This document shows positions 1 to 12,911 of a stretch of 64,000 nt of DNA, one piece after another. Positions within the stretch are counted from its first letter, which is position 1. Each line of letters starts with the position of its first letter. This DNA is from Sitta carolinensis. Taxonomy: Eukaryota; Chordata; Aves; Passeriformes; Sittidae. The DNA is taken from the NCBI GenBank assembly GCA_032173965.1, contig CM063284.1, positions 131,493,125 to 131,557,124 on the forward strand, given 5' to 3'. The notes under the pieces are model-generated. The model searched no databases. It was given only the letters and a program-made list of their open reading frames with translations, and was not told the DNA's origin. The translations under genes and the position numbers were made by a program.

Positions 1-654
1 GCCAGGTCAGTGAAGAGAGAGCCAGCAGCTGTGTGGGACCCAGCCTCACACTCATGCACAGCTGCACTGAAACCGGCCTTGTCTTTGAGTAGGTGTAGAA
101 AAAACTAAATTTCACCTACCTCCTTATGGCAGTGGGGGAGCCTCAGAGGGTGACTCATAGGACCTAAATAAGGCAGTAAGCAGGCAGCTGCCTGGAGCTA
201 GTCAATAGGAACATCAAGCACAGAAACACAAATGGAATTTAACCCCAGTTGTCTAATATAAAAGATCTGCCAGGGACCAACTCACTGCTTGGGTGGTTCT
301 TCTGATGGTAGTTTGTGGTTTCAGTTATTACTTTCAACAAAGGAATGAGGATAATAAAGATTTCTGAGTCTAATTTAATCTTGGGAGGCTTGTAAAAGTT
401 ATATTCTTTACCAGCTTTGTGTTAGGCACAATCCAGTGGCTTTTATTTGCCTTTATAGCCTTGACTTCTGAAATATGCACAGTACATAGAGATAGCAGAT
501 TCTACAAAAAATACAAGGATGAAATTCACATTTATTCATTTATTCTGTGCTGAAACACCATGTCAAAGGCCTGTCAGGAGAAAATGTCTTAAAAACAGAT
601 CACCTCAGACAGAGCAGGATCAAAATTTTACTTTGCATTTAGAGTCAGATACTG

Positions 655-688
<34 letters not shown>

Positions 689-3600
689 AAGAAGAAAACC
701 AAATCTGTACTCACATGACTAGCAAATAGGCCAGAACATTTTTTAGAGAAATTATGCTCTTCTGTCAGCTATTGTGAAACTATGAAAACCTACGCATGCT
801 TGTAAATAGAGCGCACTTCGATGGAAGGAGATCTCTAAATGCACTGTGACTCATACAGCATAGAGATGCAAGGAGGGATGGTACACTGCACAGGGCTGGA
901 GTTTCTTTCAGCATTATATATTCACAGATGTGTACTATCCAGTGTTACAGGGGAGCATTGATAAAAGCCCTGGGGAAGGAAAGTGGCTGTTGACTTGGAT
1001 TTTGAGGAACAGAGACCCAATTATCATTTTACTTTCCTTCTCAGTAACTATGCATCAGTCTAATAATTATTAACAGGACCTTTTTAAAACTCTGGAAGGT
1101 CTACATTTACAAAATAAGGAGGGAAAATATATGGCCATCCTCAGAACACCATACTGCATATGAATCTGTTCACCAATATAATATAGGACAGCTTTTCCTC
1201 TTTTGATTCCTTATAGTGATGAATATCCAAAAATTAATTGCTTACAGGCTAAAGTGCTTTGCCCAACTGCTGCTTTTCTTAAGTGCTTTCCTCCATCCTC
1301 AGTAGATTTTGGGCTCAATTACTCATCTGCCTTCCCCATGATTTTAGCATTTAATCTCATAGTCTATGTCTACATGGCTCTGAAGGGTGATGGACTCAGC
1401 ATCTCCTGCATTCTGCATCACCTGGCTGCTGTAGTGACCACTGGCCAGTCAATTCTGTTGGCTGGTGACCATGTGGCTGTGTTTGGACTTGTATTCAGCA
1501 TCCCGTGGAGGCTATGTGTGGGTTGTACCTCAGATCATAACAAAGAGAGTAGGAGTAAGGGTGGCTGGCACAGCCCTTCTGGAATGGAGTCCTGAGACTG
1601 CTGTTACAAGGCAGTGGAAACATAGTCCAAGACACACAGATCTTTATTCAGAGCTTGTTTGAGCTGGGAGACAGGAATTATTCATGACCTTCCGAGTATT
1701 TACAGTATCAAATGAGCTCTACTTGTCAAAAACAAATACTTAAAGACAGCACTGATACATTTTATCCATTTTTCACATTATTCCATAGTAATGAGGTCTA
1801 TTAATATCCTTTCTTTCTAGACTAGAAATATGAGATTTGTGGAACATGAACTTCTGGCAAATTTGGTAAGGAAGTTGCCTGGAGCACTGAATTTGGCCAA
1901 TGAGTATATTTGCAGGCTTTTGAATCAGAATGGGGCAGCATCAGCAAGTGCTGCAGGGAAAAACAAAGAACTTTGCACACTTTTATCCCCGGAACCTGCT
2001 TTCAGCCCCATCCATCGATCAGTACACACTTGAGTTCTTCCTGTAACTGGGCTTCAAAGCAACACAAACCATTTGCTCCAAGGGAGGAAAGAAACTCCTG
2101 AGACCTCTGCAGCCTGAATTTTGAGCATCAAATGCTAACATCATTAATTGCTTCCAACCAAGTTAGCAAAGCCAGAGCTATGCAAACCTTTGTGCATGAG
2201 CAGCTCACATTGAACTCATTTCAGAATGCTGGAGCAAGTCTACTTGGAAGGCCAGTAGTATTCACTAGGCAAGTCAGTCGCTGCCAATTATTCCCCATGC
2301 TGTGAATCAGAACACAGTCCTTATGTTACAGATTTCTTGATCACAGCCCATGCTTGAAAAGGCTTAGAAATACAAGGCACTGCTTACAGGCCCTGGCTCC
2401 GTACAGGGTTTCAGTATGTGAAGGACACCTATTTTCATTGGAAGAGACTTGCCAGCAGCAACTGACAAATTTTGGCCCCATTAATTTTGTTTGTGTAAAG
2501 AAAATTTTAAATCTATTCTTTGACTTAGAAAATAACTGAGCAAGAGTTTTCAATTCATCTCGACCTTCAAGGAGACAAATAATGAACCCTGGTAATAAAT
2601 TTGTCCAATTGCCTCTTTTCTCCTATTAAAAAAAATACATAGAAAAAGGTTAAAAATTGTTGTCTGCCCATTCAGTTGGTGCTTGCGTTTCTTGAGTTAT
2701 GAGGTGCATACATTGTGAGCCTGGAGGGATGCAGAATTTTGAGTGCATTTCCGTGTCTTCCACTCACTTTACCATTGAGATATTTGCTGACAACCTAAAA
2801 GGGTGGAGGGACCTCTACAGTTCTCTCTGGGGACTTTTATGGTTTATTTTGTGTTTGTTTTGTATTCCAGGCTCACAGCTGTAATTTTTCTACTGTTCTT
2901 TTGATATTATTACTGGAAGTGAGTTAATTTCCTTACCCAAACTGGTTGTGGCCTGTTTGTAGCCATCCCCTATGCTCACCACATTTCAATGCCTCAAGAG
3001 CCATCCCACAGTCTGTGCCTCTGTGCCTCCTGAGTGGAAAAGGGAGAACACTCACCCAGCAGCCCTACCTGCCCCTGTCACAGGCAAATGTCCTCTCTGG
3101 CCCCTGCAGGACTGTGCAGCCCAGGGACCATAGAGGTGGGCAGTAGAGATTCCACAATGTCCCTGTGGGGCAGGCAGGACCACCAGCAGCTGTCACAGGG
3201 AGATCTGGCACAGCCACCAGCTGGGGACAAGTGACTTGTGTTTCCCACAGACGTGCCCCTCATAGCCCAGTGCTGGTGGAAAGGGCTGCTCCCTCTGCCC
3301 AGACCCATCCAGCAGGAGCAGCTCAGAATCAGGGAAGCTGGCAAGGAGTCTTTGCCCTTTTACACACAAGACCACCTGTGCCTGTGCCACCCCAGCCTGT
3401 GTTCTCAGACTTTTCCCGCTGTTTTCAGGCCCCAAGGTCTAGCGTGAGCTCCCCGCACATCACTCATGCACTGGGGCCAGCTCAAGGAGGAGCTGGCTTT
3501 GGCTCCAGCCAGGGCCACAGCTGAAGCAGCCGTACCCTGGCCTGCACCCAGCTGGCATGGAGCTGCTCCCCAGGTGTCCACAAGCGCAGATCTGGCTTAA

Positions 3601-5255
3601 AAACAGCATGCAGATACAGCCAGGCTGCTCTCTTACCTGGGCTGGTAGGAATGCCCATGACGAGGGAGTTCACTAACTCAGGTTCCCCTGTTGCTTGTCA
3701 TTTGGATTCCTGCCACAGCATTGGTATCACCCAAAGCTGTCAAACACTCAGGAGATATACTGGAAAAATAGAAATAATTAAATTAGTTTAAGTAGGAGAT
3801 TTTAAAGAGATCAATTGAGGCTTTCACTGTTGCTTTATTTCTAGGTTTTCTGAAGCATTAGGATGTGTGTGCTTCATATTCTGAGTCCTTTCTCTACTGT
3901 CCTTCCTTTTAAAGAAAGCCTAAGATTCTCACTCTCATACTTTCCTCTGCAACTTTTAAAAAACCCCAAAGTAGTAAACAAATTTCATGAGATTTGCGTT
4001 AAAATCAGTGTTGGCAGCACTGTCTCATTTGAGTTTTTCCATGACATGGAGTAACTTTTCTACTAACCTAGAATATGGAGAAATATGCTGTTTATTCACA
4101 GAATCACAGCCTAGTCACCAACTGCCCTTTATTCCAGGCTTTTTATTATATATTTAGATAAATTCTCTTGGATGTCATATGGATGAGAAAAATGAACCTT
4201 TGCTTCATGGGCACACGTCTTTTTTGAGCAGATAAACCACTAAGACTCATTGACATCATCCTGTCATGACTCCTCCAAACCTCTCCCACAGTCCTCACAT
4301 TTTCAGTTGAAGAAAAGCTCTCACCACCAGAGTTCCTCTGCACAGAGCTCAGCTCTCAGAAGAGGTACCACATTGATTTATACATACATATTGTCAACAA
4401 GAGGGTATCACATCCTCTAGAGAGACAGCATTCAATGCTGAATATTCACTCTCAGCAACAGTACTTTTGAAGTTTCTGTGAGAGGGAAATTTTTTAATTC
4501 CCCAGACTTTTCCTAGAGAAAGATAAATGGACATGGTGTAAAATTTCCATATTTTAATAGCATCCATTTTATGTTCAGGCTCAGGACTTAGAATAATCAA
4601 GTTAGTTTCATTTCTGTTTATTGCTCATTTCTGCTCAATTTCCTCTCACTGCCTTTCCCACAGTAACCCAGCATGGCAAGGTTCACTCTGGCTGCAGATT
4701 CTAAAGGAAAATGGTTAAATTGAGTTAAAATTTGTATCACTAAAAATACATTCACAGTTCATACAAACCTATTTATTGATCCCCTTTTCAAAAAGCTTTA
4801 CCTGTGACCTAACTGAACCAGACTACAACCCTCTAACCTTTAGATGATTTAGATTTTCCCAGATATTGCTTACTGTCTGTTTCTAATTCATATGCGTGTT
4901 TCTGATCTATGACAACTGGCTGGTTTATTTTTAATATCATGGCTGCACATAAGCAATAAAGGGTGGCACTTCTTCAGAAACCCACAAAATAGCAATAAAC
5001 TTCTTTGGTTACAAAGGAAGAGAGCAGAGCCTTATCATCATGGAGAAATCAAATCTGGGGGACAAAATTCAAAGTGTAGAAAAGGGTCTTCACATGGTTT
5101 GCAACCCACATGCAAATAAATATTTCTGGCCACTCAAAAGTTTTTTGCACTTGCCAGCAAAGTGCTACACAGCAAATTCCAGTGCCAGTGGTGCTAGCAG
5201 AGTAAGTCCAGCACTCTGAAGGTAACCTACAGCTGGTTTTGTAGCTGATTGCCTT
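1..5255. other. Intergenic DNA, no gene recognised
   Basis: AT-rich unique DNA. Apart from the poly-A run at 659-686, the notable part is a GC-rich patch (about 2,945-3,660) with several stop-free frames on both strands but no recognisable protein and few CpG. The 130-residue frame at 1,203-1,595 has a hydrophobic stretch but no family resemblance, and I do not regard it as a gene. A CACAGAATCACAG at about 4,097 recalls a CR1 terminus but has no CR1 body beside it. Confidence 0.6.
659..686 (+). repeat. Poly-A run (28 bp)
   Basis: Twenty-eight consecutive A residues followed by GGAAGAAG. No retroposed gene was recognised directly upstream. Confidence 0.95.
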
Positions 5256-6452
5256 CTGTGGTTGCATAACTGGCTGGGTAGATGAGGGGAGAGCAGTGGA
5301 TGTTGTCTGCCTCAACTTCATCAAGGCTTTTGGCACCATCTCTCATAACATCCTCATAGGCAAGCTCAGGAAGCGTGGTGGGGTGAGCAGAGAGGGGGGT
5401 GATGGGCACTGGCTGGACAGCAGAGCTCAGAGGGCTGTGGTCACACACAGAGCCCGGCTGGAGGCTGCAGCTCAGGGTGTTCCTGGGGGTCAGAACCGGG
5501 CCCAGTCTGTCCACCTGATTCACCAGGGACCTGGATGAAGGCACAGAGTGTACCCTCAGCGAGTTTGCTGGTGGTTCTATAGTGGGAGGAGTGGCTGATA
5601 CCCCAGAGCCTTGTGCTGCTGTTCAGTGACACCTGGACAGGCTGGAGAGAAGTTCTGTAAAGGCAAGTGCAGAGTCCTGCACCTGGGGAGGGATAAATGG
5701 GAAGGAATAACTCCATGCACCAGCACAGACTGGGGCTGACCTGCTGGAAGCAGCTCTGTGGGGAAGGACCTGTGGGTCCTGGTGGACAACGAAGTGTCCA
5801 TGAGCCAGAAGTGTGTGAGCCCTTGTGGCCACCCTGGGGTGGTAGGAGGAGTGTGGTCAGCAGGTCAAGGGAGGTGATCCCTCTACTCAGCCCTGGTGAG
5901 GTCACATCTGCAGTGCTGTGTCCAGTTCTGAACTCTCCAGTTCAAGAAATACAAGGAATTACTGGCCCAGGCCCAGTGGAGGGCTGTGAAGATGATGAGA
6001 GAGCTGGAGCATCTCTCTTGTGAGGAAAGGCTGAGGGAGCTGGGCGTGTTTAGCCTGGAGAAGAGATGGCTGGGAGGGGAGCTTATCAATGCATCCAAGT
6101 ATCTTAAGGAAAGGTGTCAAGAGGATGGGGACAGACTCCTGTGGTCTTCAGTGACAGAATAAGGCACAGGCAACAGGCACAACATGAAACACCAGTTGTT
6201 CCATCTAAATATGAGGCAAAATATCATTACTGTGATAATACACTGTTGTCAGTAAGGGAGACAGAGAACACAGAGAACAGGCTGCCCAGAGAGGTTGTGA
6301 AGTCGTCTTCTCTGGAGATACTCAAAACCCACCTGAAGGAAATCCAGTGCAGCCTGCTTTGGGTAAATATGTTTTAGAAGGTGATGATCTCCAGAGATCC
6401 TTCCAACACCAACAATAGATTTCTTCCAACCCAAACCATTCTGTGATTGTAG
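5256..6452 (+). mobile_element. CR1 LINE, 5'-truncated, includes reverse transcriptase tail and 3' UTR
   Basis: This is the longest CR1 copy in the window. Translation from about 5,296 gives a decayed version of the CR1 reverse transcriptase segment around the DVVCLxFxKAF and GKLRKxG motifs. The nucleotide sequence then follows the CR1 path through the conserved pieces about packaging-free ORF2 end, including GCAGAGTCCTGCACCTGGGG, GGTGAGGTCACATCTGCAG and GAGGAAAGGCTGAGGGAGCT. It ends near the typical CATTCTGTGATTGT tail. Frameshifts and deletions make it non-functional. Open frames on either strand here are CR1 remnants. By family knowledge CR1 is the dominant LINE of birds and is usually 5'-truncated like this. 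Confidence 0.93.
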
Positions 6453-7676
6453 AGGGATGGAGAATGTTACATGGAAGGCTACCACAATCTGCCTAAGTCT
6501 CTCTGGCTCTTAGGGAAGTAGAGGGCATTCCACAGGGGAGACTCATATTAACTTTCACAAAAGGCAACCACAGATGAGAAAGTACCATCCTGGGGCTGAA
6601 CAGGCACTCAGAGGACAGCACAAGACCTGCCTAAACCCCTGTTGTGTGACCTTTTCTTAACTGAAGAGAATGTAAATGAAAGCGTCCTGCACAGTGACAC
6701 TGTGTCTGCTAAAGTGGAGTGAGACAAGCAGCTGGAGCACGATGGTGGGTGCAGTTGCTCTGGAGGTGGCTGTGGAGGGTGAAGCTGAGCCTCAGCAGGT
6801 TCTGGGAGCTGCTGGTGGCCATAAGCTCATGGCTAGGACCACGCTACCAAGACACCCACTGAGCAGTTATTCTCTCTACAGAGTGAGAGAACATTACATT
6901 TTAAATTTCTAGATCTGATCAAGGTTTATTCAGCAAGTTCACAACTATATGAGAGTAAAGAGCAGTTCTTTTCCAACAACCCCACTTTATTTTTCATTGC
7001 ATCTTGTCTGTAAAGGCAATCGTTATAAATAATAAACTTCAACTTTGGCAAGTTGTTAGTTCTAGTGTTACACAACGCTCTGATGGTAGTGTTAGAAAAT
7101 ATCAATAAAGCGAACACTAAGCTGCTGAGGAACCAACATATCATAGTGACATTGATTATCAAATCAGGCTGGCTTTATTAAGGCCCTGTCAGGCCAAGTG
7201 CTGAGTCTGGCACTGTTTGATGTCTCCACTGGTGATCTGGAAGCATAAAATCATTGCTAATAAGATATTCAGTAACAGAAAAGTAAATAATTGTGTGGGC
7301 TGAAAGTTATGCAAGACTGAGACTGTGCTCATTCAGTCTGAACACCCTTTAATACATTGCACTCTGCTAAACAAGGAATGGGGACTGAATCTTTGCAGAG
7401 AGGGAATATCCTAGTCTGGGGTGGGTGATTCAGAAAAGATCCCAGTAAAGAAATACCTTACCAGAAATTCCCTGTGCAATATTGAAGAGGAATTGATGGT
7501 GAGCAAAACTGAAGTCTGAGACTGAGTGTGGGCACCAAAACCACAATACTGTGTATCATCAACATTCTTTTTCTCAAGTTTTTTTAAAGGCTTCAGGAAA
7601 ACTGAAGAGGATGCAAGGAAACAGGAAAACGTTGAAGGACCAGGGAAAATGCCTGAATTTGGGAGATTTAAAGAGA
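6453..7676. other. Intergenic DNA between CR1 and microsatellite
   Basis: Apart from the doubtful CR1 fragment at 7,165-7,245, nothing recognisable. The frame at 6,676-6,912 has no family resemblance. Confidence 0.5.
7165..7245 (+). mobile_element. Possible short, ancient CR1 fragment
   Basis: About 80 bp reading CAAGTGCTGAGTCTGGCACT, then GTTTGATGTCTCCACTGGTG and ATCTGGAAG resembles the CR1 reverse transcriptase stretch coding for the VLGPLLFxxFINDLE region, much diverged. The flanks are not recognisable, so this may be chance. Confidence 0.3.
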
Positions 7677-7761
7677 TGAGAGAAAAGAAAGAAGGAAAGA
7701 AGGAAAGAAGGAAAGAAGGAAAAGAAGGAAGGAAGGAAGAAGGAAAGAAGAAAGAAAGAAA

Positions 7762-7853
<92 letters not shown>

Positions 7854-7854
7854 A

Positions 7855-7902
<48 letters not shown>

Positions 7903-7903
7903 A

Positions 7904-7975
<72 letters not shown>

Positions 7976-8019
7976 AGAGAAGGAAGAAGAGAAGGAAGAA
8001 GAAAGAAGGAAAGAAAGAA

Positions 8020-8084
<65 letters not shown>

Positions 8085-8134
8085 AAAAAGAAAGAAAGAA
8101 AAAAGAAAGAAAGAAAGAAAGAAAGAAAGAAGAA

Positions 8135-8198
<64 letters not shown>

Positions 8199-8199
8199 A

Positions 8200-8247
<48 letters not shown>

Positions 8248-8250
8248 AAA
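7677..8250 (+). repeat. Long GAAA tetranucleotide microsatellite (about 575 bp)
   Basis: Nearly uninterrupted (GAAA)n with AAGG-type units at the 5' edge (7,677-7,760) and occasional AAAAGA or AGAAGAG interruptions (near 7,855, 7,905, 7,975-8,025, 8,085-8,135, 8,200). The + strand is pure purine. The 242-residue Lys/Glu/Arg open frame across it is a by-product of the repeat, not a gene. Confidence 0.98.
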
Positions 8251-8502
8251 CTAATTTACAGGCATGTTAATGAAAGAAAATACACAGTCTGAAGGGGCAC
8301 TTTTCATAGAGAAAGCATAATGAGAACCATGAAGGGGAGATGAAGCCAAATGAATTCACACTGGAAATAAAGCACACAGAGTGTTAGCAGTGAGAACAAT
8401 TACCACTGGAAGCAAAAAAACTGGGAAGGAAGGATTTTCCATAATTTCCTCCTAATGTCCCCTGTCTGAATTTGCTTTTCTGCAAGCTAAATTTTAGTTT
8501 AT

Positions 8503-8526
8503 AAAAAAAAAAAAAAAAAAAAAAAA
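8503..8526 (+). repeat. Poly-A run (24 bp)
   Basis: Twenty-four consecutive A residues ending in GCAG, 250 bp after the GAAA microsatellite. No adjacent retroposon was recognised. Confidence 0.9.
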
Positions 8527-11500
8527 GCAGTTGGACTCCAACTCAATGGGAAGTAATTGAAAATCTGGAGGCAGACAAGAGGTCAGGCTCAATTGGCAAC
8601 CCCTTCCAGGCTTAGAAATCCCCTGCATCTATGAACTGAGCTGCTAAAAACTTTGTCTCATCTCCTAACAAGGTAATAAGCAGAGAAGTGCTCTTGGAAT
8701 GGATAACTTTAAGGTTTTTTTCTTTAGTGATACATATCACTTAATGAAATCTAAAATGAGGTGACAGATACCATCAAAAACATCACTGATTGAAATTGCT
8801 CAGATGTTTGTTATGAGCCTCTGCTGTTATATTTCGTTGTATGTATATTTGCCAAAGGATTTCTTGGCCTGAAAGAAGAGATTTTGTGCCTTTTTGTAAG
8901 AATGGGAATAAAGCAGTGTTTTTATGTAGATGATGCAGACCATATTGATTGCTGTAGTCAATTTACTAGAGAAGCAAGCCCAAAATGCATGCCATGTAGT
9001 TGCTTAGGGATTATAGTCAGTTGTAATTTTTCTGCTAATTAAAGTTGCTGTAGAAATAACTATATTTCCATGTTGATTTTATTTCAAGAGCAATGAGATT
9101 GCATGTCTAGTGCACAGCTTTATTTGACAGAGAAGCTTGCATCTGTATTATATCACTGACAGCTAGAGCATTTGCCTGTAGAATACTAGGGAAAGGTCAT
9201 GATTACCAAGAGAAACATAAATGTGTATGCACTTACTAGCTTATTTGACTTGGAAGCTTACGCTTAGATATAGGTGAGGAGTGTATTGCCGTAGGTAGGA
9301 ATATTTCTCAGAGAGGGGTGTAATCAATTTGCAATTTTTAAAGAAAAGAATGAATGTAAAGGCAATCTACAGTTCTTGCTTTCAACTTGCTTGCTGGTCT
9401 GTGTTGCATTATTTTAAGCAGAAGCTGCTATTACAAGATTTGTGAAGGTGCTGCTGATACTGAAAGAGCAGGTTTCATGTCAACAGGTTGAATAATAATA
9501 CTGTGTTCAAGACTCTGCTTCCCACTCTGATCAGTCTAAATTCATCAGGAAAAGAACATGTTCTTGTGTGTAGGTATCATCTGTGTGTCTCTTCCTTTAG
9601 TAGATAATAAAAAAAAATTTCCCAAAGCTGACTTCATCAGAAAATGTAACAGCAATGGCACGGAAAGTCTCAAGCTCCAAGGAGGGGAAAAGTTCATCTC
9701 CCCTGGTAAAGCTCAGCACGCCTCTGAAATCATCCAGGCTCTCAGCTCTAGTTAGAGCCTTTCTCTCCCCCACATCACAAAAATAACCTTTGAGTTCAAA
9801 ATGATCACATACTCATCTTACATAAAACGTACAGCTTCCCAGAGAAGCTTGTGTTCTATTTGCTGAGGCATTTACAGAATGATTTCAATGCCTGCACATG
9901 ATGGAAAAAATTCAGGGCTCATGTTAGAACTAATGCACAGGCTGGTAATGATGAGAAACAATAATTAGAAATAATAATGGGAATGGCACTTTTACTGATA
10001 GATCTTTAAAAGTATAACTGAGCCTAGTAAACCTAGAAACCTATGAAACCTAGTTGAAAATGGAAGCTGGAATTTCAGGTATTATGCCTGTGTTGCCTGG
10101 CATGCCTGGACTTTCTTTGCTAGCTTGCCTGAGTTTCTGGTGTTGGATGTCCTGCAGGTCCACCTGCTCCCACTTTGCCTTCTGGAGTTAGCTGGGTTTG
10201 TGCATTACCAACATCAAGGTGCAACTGCTCAGCTGGGGCAGGTGGCCCCATGAGCACAGGATTTGTCACTGAATTAACCTTCCAGCCTAGTGCGTTGCTC
10301 TATGCAAAGCAAGGGCTTCTCTTTAGGCAAAGGGATTTTCTGACAACGATGCTCCTGGAGAGCACATATGTCTGTGACACTGCTGGTCATTGGTCATTAG
10401 GCTGTGGGAGGGTGCAGGAATCCCTTCACTGGAGCAGTTTTCTTCTCTGCCTGGTCTGGGTGGACTGCCAAGCTTAACTCTCAGGAAAATGCTCTGAAGA
10501 ATTTCCATCAGTGTATTCCCTGCCTTCTTTCAGACCTTGCTTTTATTCACACCTGTTTGTTTAGAGCCAACTCTAATTGACAAGTCATGTCAGCTTTCTG
10601 TCTCAGAAGAACTGGGATGTTCTGGGAGGTGACAGTGTTACTGCACTCACTGCACAACAGGCATCTCAGTGAGAGCCAGGCAGTGTGACCCTGGATGCTT
10701 GGGAATCACATTTTGTCCTGTGACACAGCCAGGACCTGTGTACTCAAGTCTTTTGGAGAGCCCAGAATGAAATGAAGTCTCCTTGTCTTTTCTATTTTTT
10801 TTTTTTGGTTTTTCCACCTTTAACCCAAACCTAATTCTTTTGAGGCAGTTGATTAGTCACAGAGAGGCACTAAACACAGCTCTAATATGTTGAAAAAAAA
10901 ATCATCTTTTCCCCTATATTTCCAAAAAGAAGAGGTTCCCAAGAACCTAATAGGCAAAGTGATTTGCATTAAATACAACATATTAGTCTCCCTTAATTTA
11001 ACTAGGAGAGACAGTATCCTGCTTTCACTGTCCTACTGTGGTTCAGATATTTATCCCAGTAAATCATAGCAGGGTGCTATTTAATCAGCAGAAACCAAGC
11101 TCAGAGTTTGCAAACAGACCTTAATATAAAAAATGTAGAAGTGGGTTAGACTGAGCAGGCAGCTTGGCATTCCTTAACACAGAGGCAATTTGTTTTCATA
11201 ACTTCTGTAGCTACAGCCTCTCACCCCGCAACAAATAAGCACCAATCAACCTGCAGGGAATCATTAGCTTAAAACAATTGCCAGCAGATTTCTTTCAGGT
11301 CTCAGGAGCGCTGAGGATTGCAAAGCTTATCATTTGGCATTCACTGCATCCTTTAGCTTTCCAAAAGCAGCAGAAAGCAACAGAGAGCCTTTCAAAAACC
11401 TTTTAATAGCTGCTTTCTCTGTATGTGTTTATAGTGACCATAGCTGTTGCAAAAAGCTTTCTAAAGTACTCCAGCCCTCCCTGGAGCAAAGGCTGGCTGG

Positions 11501-12503
11501 TGCTGGGCATTGTAATAGCAGCACATTGTTTCACAGGTGCAAAGTCGCTCTAAAACCATTCCTTTTCCTCTCTCTGGAGATCAGAGCTGGCTATAACTCT
11601 CTGCATCTAGCAGTCCAAGTCTGGTGTCATTATTGCAGGTGTGGTTTCAGCACAGTGCATGGGGCTGGGAACATGGGGCTGGAAATTGCACTGGCAGCTC
11701 ACTAATGCTGTCTCCCTGCACTGGGGACTCTCTCATTAGAATCACCATATTGGCTGAAGAGTAGCATTTTAATGGCATTTGCAGATGTCACTCAAATCAT
11801 GGGTGGCTTTACATTTTTAAACAGGGCATTTTGGCTACGTGGTTTAGAGCACTTGATGCTCTGTGCCTTCCAAAGTATGGACCTTGAGAACATTTTTCGC
11901 TGGTGAACAGAAAAGTTCAGATCCTCCCTATCAGCTGAGACTACTTAGTAAAACTGAGAAGCAGGGACAGCAGGGACTAGTTAGTGGCTTCTAATCTTCT
12001 GCTGTACTCTGGCTTCAAACTGAGTTGGAGAAGCTTAATACCATTTAATGCTTTAACTCCTAAAGGATTCACTAGAAGACAGAGCACTCCACTCACCCCC
12101 TTACCTTAATACGCTTATTCATACTATGTGGTTATGTGGACAATAAGTCTGAAAATCTGTTCCCTAAAAGTAATGGAAATATGATTTTTATGTAATGTTA
12201 TTCCCATGTAATTCAGGAACCAAGATCTCTGTGCAAAATTTATGCTACCTGTGCCAAAGAGCAAAAGTTCTTGATCTCATTATTCCTCAGCTGATGGATC
12301 TTCAGATACAGCTTTTTTCACACATGCTTTTTTACACAGGACTGACAAAATCACCAGTAGCCTTCATTCAAAAAAGCAGTATCTTCAGACTGTAGCCCTT
12401 ATAATTTAAAGCATCCTTACAGAAAGCCTATGGTTCTACAAAGAGACTTCTGTTAAGAGATCCAGTTCCCATTTGTGACAATCAGTATCTCCACCATTAT
12501 AAT
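8527..12503. other. Intergenic unique DNA
   Basis: No repeat of known type and no coding pattern. The stretch at about 8,780-9,230 is evenly AT-rich, free of simple repeats and contains several TAAT-core sites (for example CTGCTAATTAAAG near 9,035), so it is a fair candidate for a conserved regulatory element. This cannot be tested here. Confidence 0.45.
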
Positions 12504-12911
12504 TCATGCCTCAAGAGGCTACCTAGGACAGTATTAAAGGAACAAAGTGGGTGTTTATTAAAAAGGCCTTCAAAGGATACACATTGGGCAGTACAAGAAC
12601 CTAGCTGAGGCTACACCCAAGATGGACAATGGGTCAGAAGTTTTCACCCTTTTTATAAGCTTTGGTCCATTTACATATTGGGGTAATTGTCCAGTTACAG
12701 CTTGAGGTTATGAAGTCCCACCCTCTCAGTTTGCTCTTTGCTCAATTCGTTGTTTATACTTTTTGGGCCCAAAACTGCCACGGTGTCCTTGGTTCTCAGG
12801 CTGGAAAAGGATTGTTTTGTCTAACTAAACTGTGAATTTATATGAAGCTCAGAGTTATAACTAATGCAGTACAGAATCAGAATAATATAAAAGCTAAAAT
12901 TTAAGGCATCA
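12504..12911 (-). mobile_element. Solo LTR of an endogenous retrovirus (copy A of a related pair)
   Basis: The 408-bp unit aligns end to end by eye with the LTR at 31,551-31,998. Read on the - strand it starts TGATGCCTTAA, has a TATA box (GCTTATAAAA, 12,651-12,660), then AATAAA (12,554-12,559), and ends in a decayed inverted terminal repeat (TCATGCCT on +, expected TGATGCCT). That spacing, about 95 bp from TATA to poly-A signal, suits an LTR. No internal retroviral genes flank it, so it is a solo LTR. A target duplication is not evident. Confidence 0.8.

Noticed and set aside
1203..1595. 130-residue frame with a hydrophobic central stretch
   Set aside because: No resemblance to NIPAL2 (the neighbour expected upstream in mammals) or to another membrane family, and no coding-like conservation that I can judge. 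Probably chance.
5227..6098. Several 70-154-residue frames on both strands
   Set aside because: All are within the CR1 copy; only the + strand frame near 5,296 echoes the reverse transcriptase, and it is broken.
7526..8254. 242-residue open frame rich in Lys, Glu and Arg
   Set aside because: It is the translation of a GAAA microsatellite; the period of four bases gives an endless KKER-type repeat in every purine frame.
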